DNA from: an uncultured Candidatus Saccharibacteria bacterium
GTDB taxonomy: Bacteria; Patescibacteriota; Saccharimonadia; Saccharimonadales; Saccharimonadaceae
NCBI GenBank assembly: GCA_948571325.1
Contig: CAOZKB010000048.1
Coordinates: 1 to 7,470 of the forward strand
DNA length: 7,470 nucleotides
Direction of reading: 5' to 3'
Shown here: positions 6,041-7,470 of the stretch, one piece after another
Layout: each line of letters starts with the position of its first letter
Position numbering within the stretch: position 1 is the stretch's first letter
Made by a program: the position numbers and the translations under genes
Notes under the pieces: model-generated
Seen by the model: the letters and a program-made list of their open reading frames with translations, nothing else
Databases searched by the model: none
Told to the model about the DNA's origin: nothing

Positions 6041-6487
6041 ATGAGTGGGGCTTCGAGGATTGGTGATAGTAAAGTTCTCGAGAGTCGAGAGACTGAGGAC
6101 GGCACGTCGATTAGACGCCGTCGTTTGGGGGCGGATGGTCGACGTTTTACGACTTATGAACGGATAGAGTTGCCACAGATGATTGTTAGTAAGCGTAGCG
6201 GTAATCGGGAAGTGTTTGATCGAGACAAGCTGATGATTTCAGTGAAGCGGAGCGTGGGAAAGTTTTTGGGTTCTGAGCTTGAGGTGGAAGAAGTGGTGAA
6301 TGAGGTGGAGCGAATTTTGCGGCAGGATGGGCGAGAAGAAGTGACTTCGCAAGAGGTAGGGGATGCAGTGTTGGATGTTTTGGCGAAGATTAATGAAGTA
6401 GCGTATGTGCGATTTGCGAGTGTGTTTTTGCGTTTTGAGACGCTAGGGGATTTTGAACGAATTTTGCGAGAAAGGAGAGAAAAATAA
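6041..6487 (+). CDS. nrdR: NrdR-type repressor lacking zinc-ribbon cysteines
   Basis: NrdR senses ATP/dATP through an ATP-cone and represses ribonucleotide reductase genes. Length (148 aa) is normal. The ATP-cone (~47-140) is well conserved: VSKRSGNREVFDRDKL, then NEVAYVRFASVFLRF. The N-terminal half keeps SKVLESRETEDGTSIRRRR and GRRFTTYER (10-41). However, the family's opening CPxCG is replaced by MSGASRIGD and the second Cys pair by LGADG, each one residue shorter; the protein has no cysteine. The usual zinc ribbon therefore cannot form. An in-frame stop (ftsZ TAA) 9 bases upstream rules out a missed N-terminus. GGGAG (6027-6031), inside the ftsZ end, serves as ribosome-binding site. No NrdR target gene is in the window, so target and DNA-binding mode are unknown; identity rests on the ATP-cone and Arg-rich motifs. 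Confidence 0.92.
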   Translation: MSGASRIGDSKVLESRETEDGTSIRRRRLGADGRRFTTYERIELPQMIVSKRSGNREVFDRDKLMISVKRSVGKFLGSELEVEEVVNEVERILRQDGREEVTSQEVGDAVLDVLAKINEVAYVRFASVFLRFETLGDFERILRERREK

Positions 6488-6751
6488 ATGCGAGTGGTTT
6501 GTGTTTGGCGGCGCGAAAGCGAGTACGGGCGGGCGCTGGAAGAGTGGATTATGGAATTCGAGCGACGAACAGGACGCGAAGTAGAAAGCTTGGAGCCGGA
6601 TGAGGCGGAAGGCGAGCAGTTTTGCCGGACTTATGATGTAGTAGAATATCCGACGATAATGGTTTTGAGCAATGGCGGGGAAGTATTAGCGAATTGGCGA
6701 GGACAACAGCTGCCATTGTTTGATGAAGTGAGTTATTGGGCAACGAGGTAA
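6488..6751 (+). CDS. Small thioredoxin-fold protein without CXXC
   Basis: This 87-aa cytosolic protein has a thioredoxin-like outline: beta strand VVCVW (3-7) with the conserved Trp at 7, a helix, EYPTIMVL (53-60) with the typical cis-proline site P55, then SNGGEVLANWRG (61-72) matching the strand-turn-strand NGE...G of thioredoxins. Where thioredoxin has CGPC four residues after the Trp, this has SEYG (11-14), so normal disulfide exchange is not expected. C5 and C46 remain but are not in a CXXC. The ATG directly abuts the nrdR TAA, so translation is probably coupled, suggesting a linked role. It is shorter than thioredoxin (~105 aa) and lacks much of the C-terminal helix. Fold assignment is by motif only; function unknown. 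Confidence 0.8.
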   Translation: MRVVCVWRRESEYGRALEEWIMEFERRTGREVESLEPDEAEGEQFCRTYDVVEYPTIMVLSNGGEVLANWRGQQLPLFDEVSYWATR

Positions 6752-6774
6752 GTCGGCTATAAAAAATAACAAGA

Positions 6775-6800
6775 AAAAGTCCTAGTGAACTAGGACTTTT
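6775..6800. terminator. Bidirectional terminator
   Basis: AAAAGTCCTAG (6775-6785) and CTAGGACTTTT (6790-6800) form a perfect 11-bp stem with a TGAA loop. Read on the plus strand the 3' arm supplies four U. On the minus strand the stem is followed by a T-rich run. It lies between converging genes and should serve both. Confidence 0.88.
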
Positions 6801-6824
6801 AAGACGAGAGAAATTGGAATGACA

Positions 6825-6864
6825 ATCAAGCTTATACTTGATACTTATATTTAGATATAAGTAT
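6825..6864. repeat. Overlapping hairpins at the convergent gene's 3' side
   Basis: ATACTTATAT (6841-6850) and ATATAAGTAT (6855-6864) form a perfect 10-bp stem with a TTAG loop. A second stem, ATCAAG (6825-6830) with CTTGAT (6837-6842), overlaps the first by two bases, so the two compete slightly. It lies just downstream of the minus-strand gene's stop and may be part of its 3' untranslated region. Confidence 0.55.
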
Positions 6865-6870
6865 AGTGCG

Positions 6871-7470
6871 TTAAACGGGGATTACGGGGAAGGCGCCGAC
6901 TTGATTAGTTTCAGGATTTAGTATATAGGCAATATATGCTGAGTGGGATGAATGTCGTTTTGCGTAGTGGGTAATTGTAATAAGCCCACCTGGAATAAAG
7001 AGATGTTCTTCGTCTTCCGTGCTGCGTCGTGATTCAAATTCCGAAAGTGTATTATGTTCGTGGCTCTGCCAATCTGATTGACAAATCCGTCCAATGACAG
7101 TAATTTCACTTTTGTCATCTGAGCAAAGAAAGCGCCAAGCGCGAATTCTAAGATGTATAATGAAATCATTTTGCTGTCCGTAATATTCGCCAGAACGATG
7201 ATAATAATGTTTACCAAAAGTATACTCTAAGTCCAGGCGTTCTGGAAGGGTTTTACGCTTAAACATTTTGATGAAATCGTCATATGCTGGTTTATTGTAG
7301 GCTTCATAGGCAATTTGGAATTCGGGACTTCGGCAGCTAATAAAATTGCCAAAGTGCTCGTTGGGCAGACTATAATGCAATTTTTTATGCAAATCACCAA
7401 GGTTCCAGGTTGCGTTAATGACGCAGGTTTTACGTCGATCTTTTGGGCAATAGATAAAACTAATTTGATC
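6871..7470 (-). CDS. Uncharacterised protein, 3' part (start outside window)
   Basis: The minus-strand frame is open from the right edge to TAA at 6871-6873, giving 199 residues. A TTG at 7392 would start a 173-aa product, but the frame continues upstream without a stop for another 26 codons (beginning DQISFIYCPKDRRKTCVINA), so the gene very probably starts beyond 7470. The sequence is rich in Tyr, His and charged residues (KHYYHRSGEYYGQQNDFIIH near the middle), with a hydrophilic Glu/Ser/Arg stretch followed by LFIPGGLITITHYAKRHSS. No membrane helix or recognisable catalytic motif is seen. It converges on the nrdR operon and shares its terminator. I do not recognise the family. Confidence 0.75.
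   Translation of the reverse strand, partial: DQISFIYCPKDRRKTCVINATWNLGDLHKKLHYSLPNEHFGNFISCRSPEFQIAYEAYNKPAYDDFIKMFKRKTLPERLDLEYTFGKHYYHRSGEYYGQQNDFIIHLRIRAWRFLCSDDKSEITVIGRICQSDWQSHEHNTLSEFESRRSTEDEEHLFIPGGLITITHYAKRHSSHSAYIAYILNPETNQVGAFPVIPV

Noticed and set aside
5803..6105. 100-codon minus-strand open frame across the ftsZ-nrdR junction
   Set aside because: Overlaps two secure genes, has low-complexity Ser/Leu/Pro content and would destroy the coupled arrangement.
6918..7217. 99-codon minus-strand frame inside the right-edge gene
   Set aside because: Nested in a longer frame that is open to the window edge; no ribosome-binding site evident.
1..7470. CRISPR array, insertion sequence or integrase
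   Set aside because: No spaced direct repeats of CRISPR type, no transposase or recombinase motifs and no terminal inverted repeats were seen around the inserted gene.

Overview
The window (7,470 bases, AT-leaning, with strongly G-biased coding strands) is a housekeeping stretch of a small-genome bacterium. The gene set is adk end, map, ftsA, ftsZ and nrdR, then a small thioredoxin-fold gene. The reading frames, the stop codons used (TAA, TAG, TGA) and the family variants look most like a Candidate Phyla Radiation bacterium, with Saccharibacteria (TM7) the best guess. That assignment is inference from the look of the proteins and was not tested by a search. TGA is used as a stop, so the TGA=Gly code of Gracilibacteria/SR1 is unlikely.

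Layout. 1-455: the 3' end of adenylate kinase, running off the left edge. 456-589: a spacer with an extended -10 element and a cluster of TTGTAA/TTACAA inverted repeats. 590-1369: type I methionine aminopeptidase. 1370-1710: about 340 bases with no convincing gene, holding several small hairpins and ending in the ftsA promoter, whose -10 box sits 6 bases before the ATG, so ftsA is probably leaderless. 1711-2955: FtsA. 2956-3290: a regulatory spacer with a hairpin at the ftsA end, a Fur-box-like palindrome, a near-consensus promoter and a leader of about 110 nt. 3291-4628: an unrecognised 445-aa protein with tandem five-residue repeats and a predicted helix-turn-helix, closed by a terminator. 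4676-6751: a second near-consensus promoter driving ftsZ, nrdR and the small thioredoxin-like gene in close array. 6775-6800: a bidirectional terminator. 6871-7470: a convergent, uncharacterised gene running off the right edge.

How the genes fit together. adk-map is the usual tail of the secY ribosomal-protein operon, but infA/rpmJ do not follow. FtsA (membrane anchor) and FtsZ (ring-forming tubulin) are the division core. Here they are separated by a self-contained cassette (own promoter, strong ribosome-binding site, own terminator) whose codon use differs from ftsZ. ftsZ is followed by nrdR, which links the dNTP-synthesis repressor to division.

Most worth a second look: (1) the pentad-repeat/HTH gene splitting ftsA from ftsZ; (2) an NrdR that keeps the Arg-rich part and ATP-cone but has no cysteine at all, so it cannot form the usual zinc ribbon; (3) a thioredoxin-fold partner without CXXC; (4) the leaderless ftsA arrangement; (5) the repeat cluster before map; (6) the unexplained map-ftsA gap.
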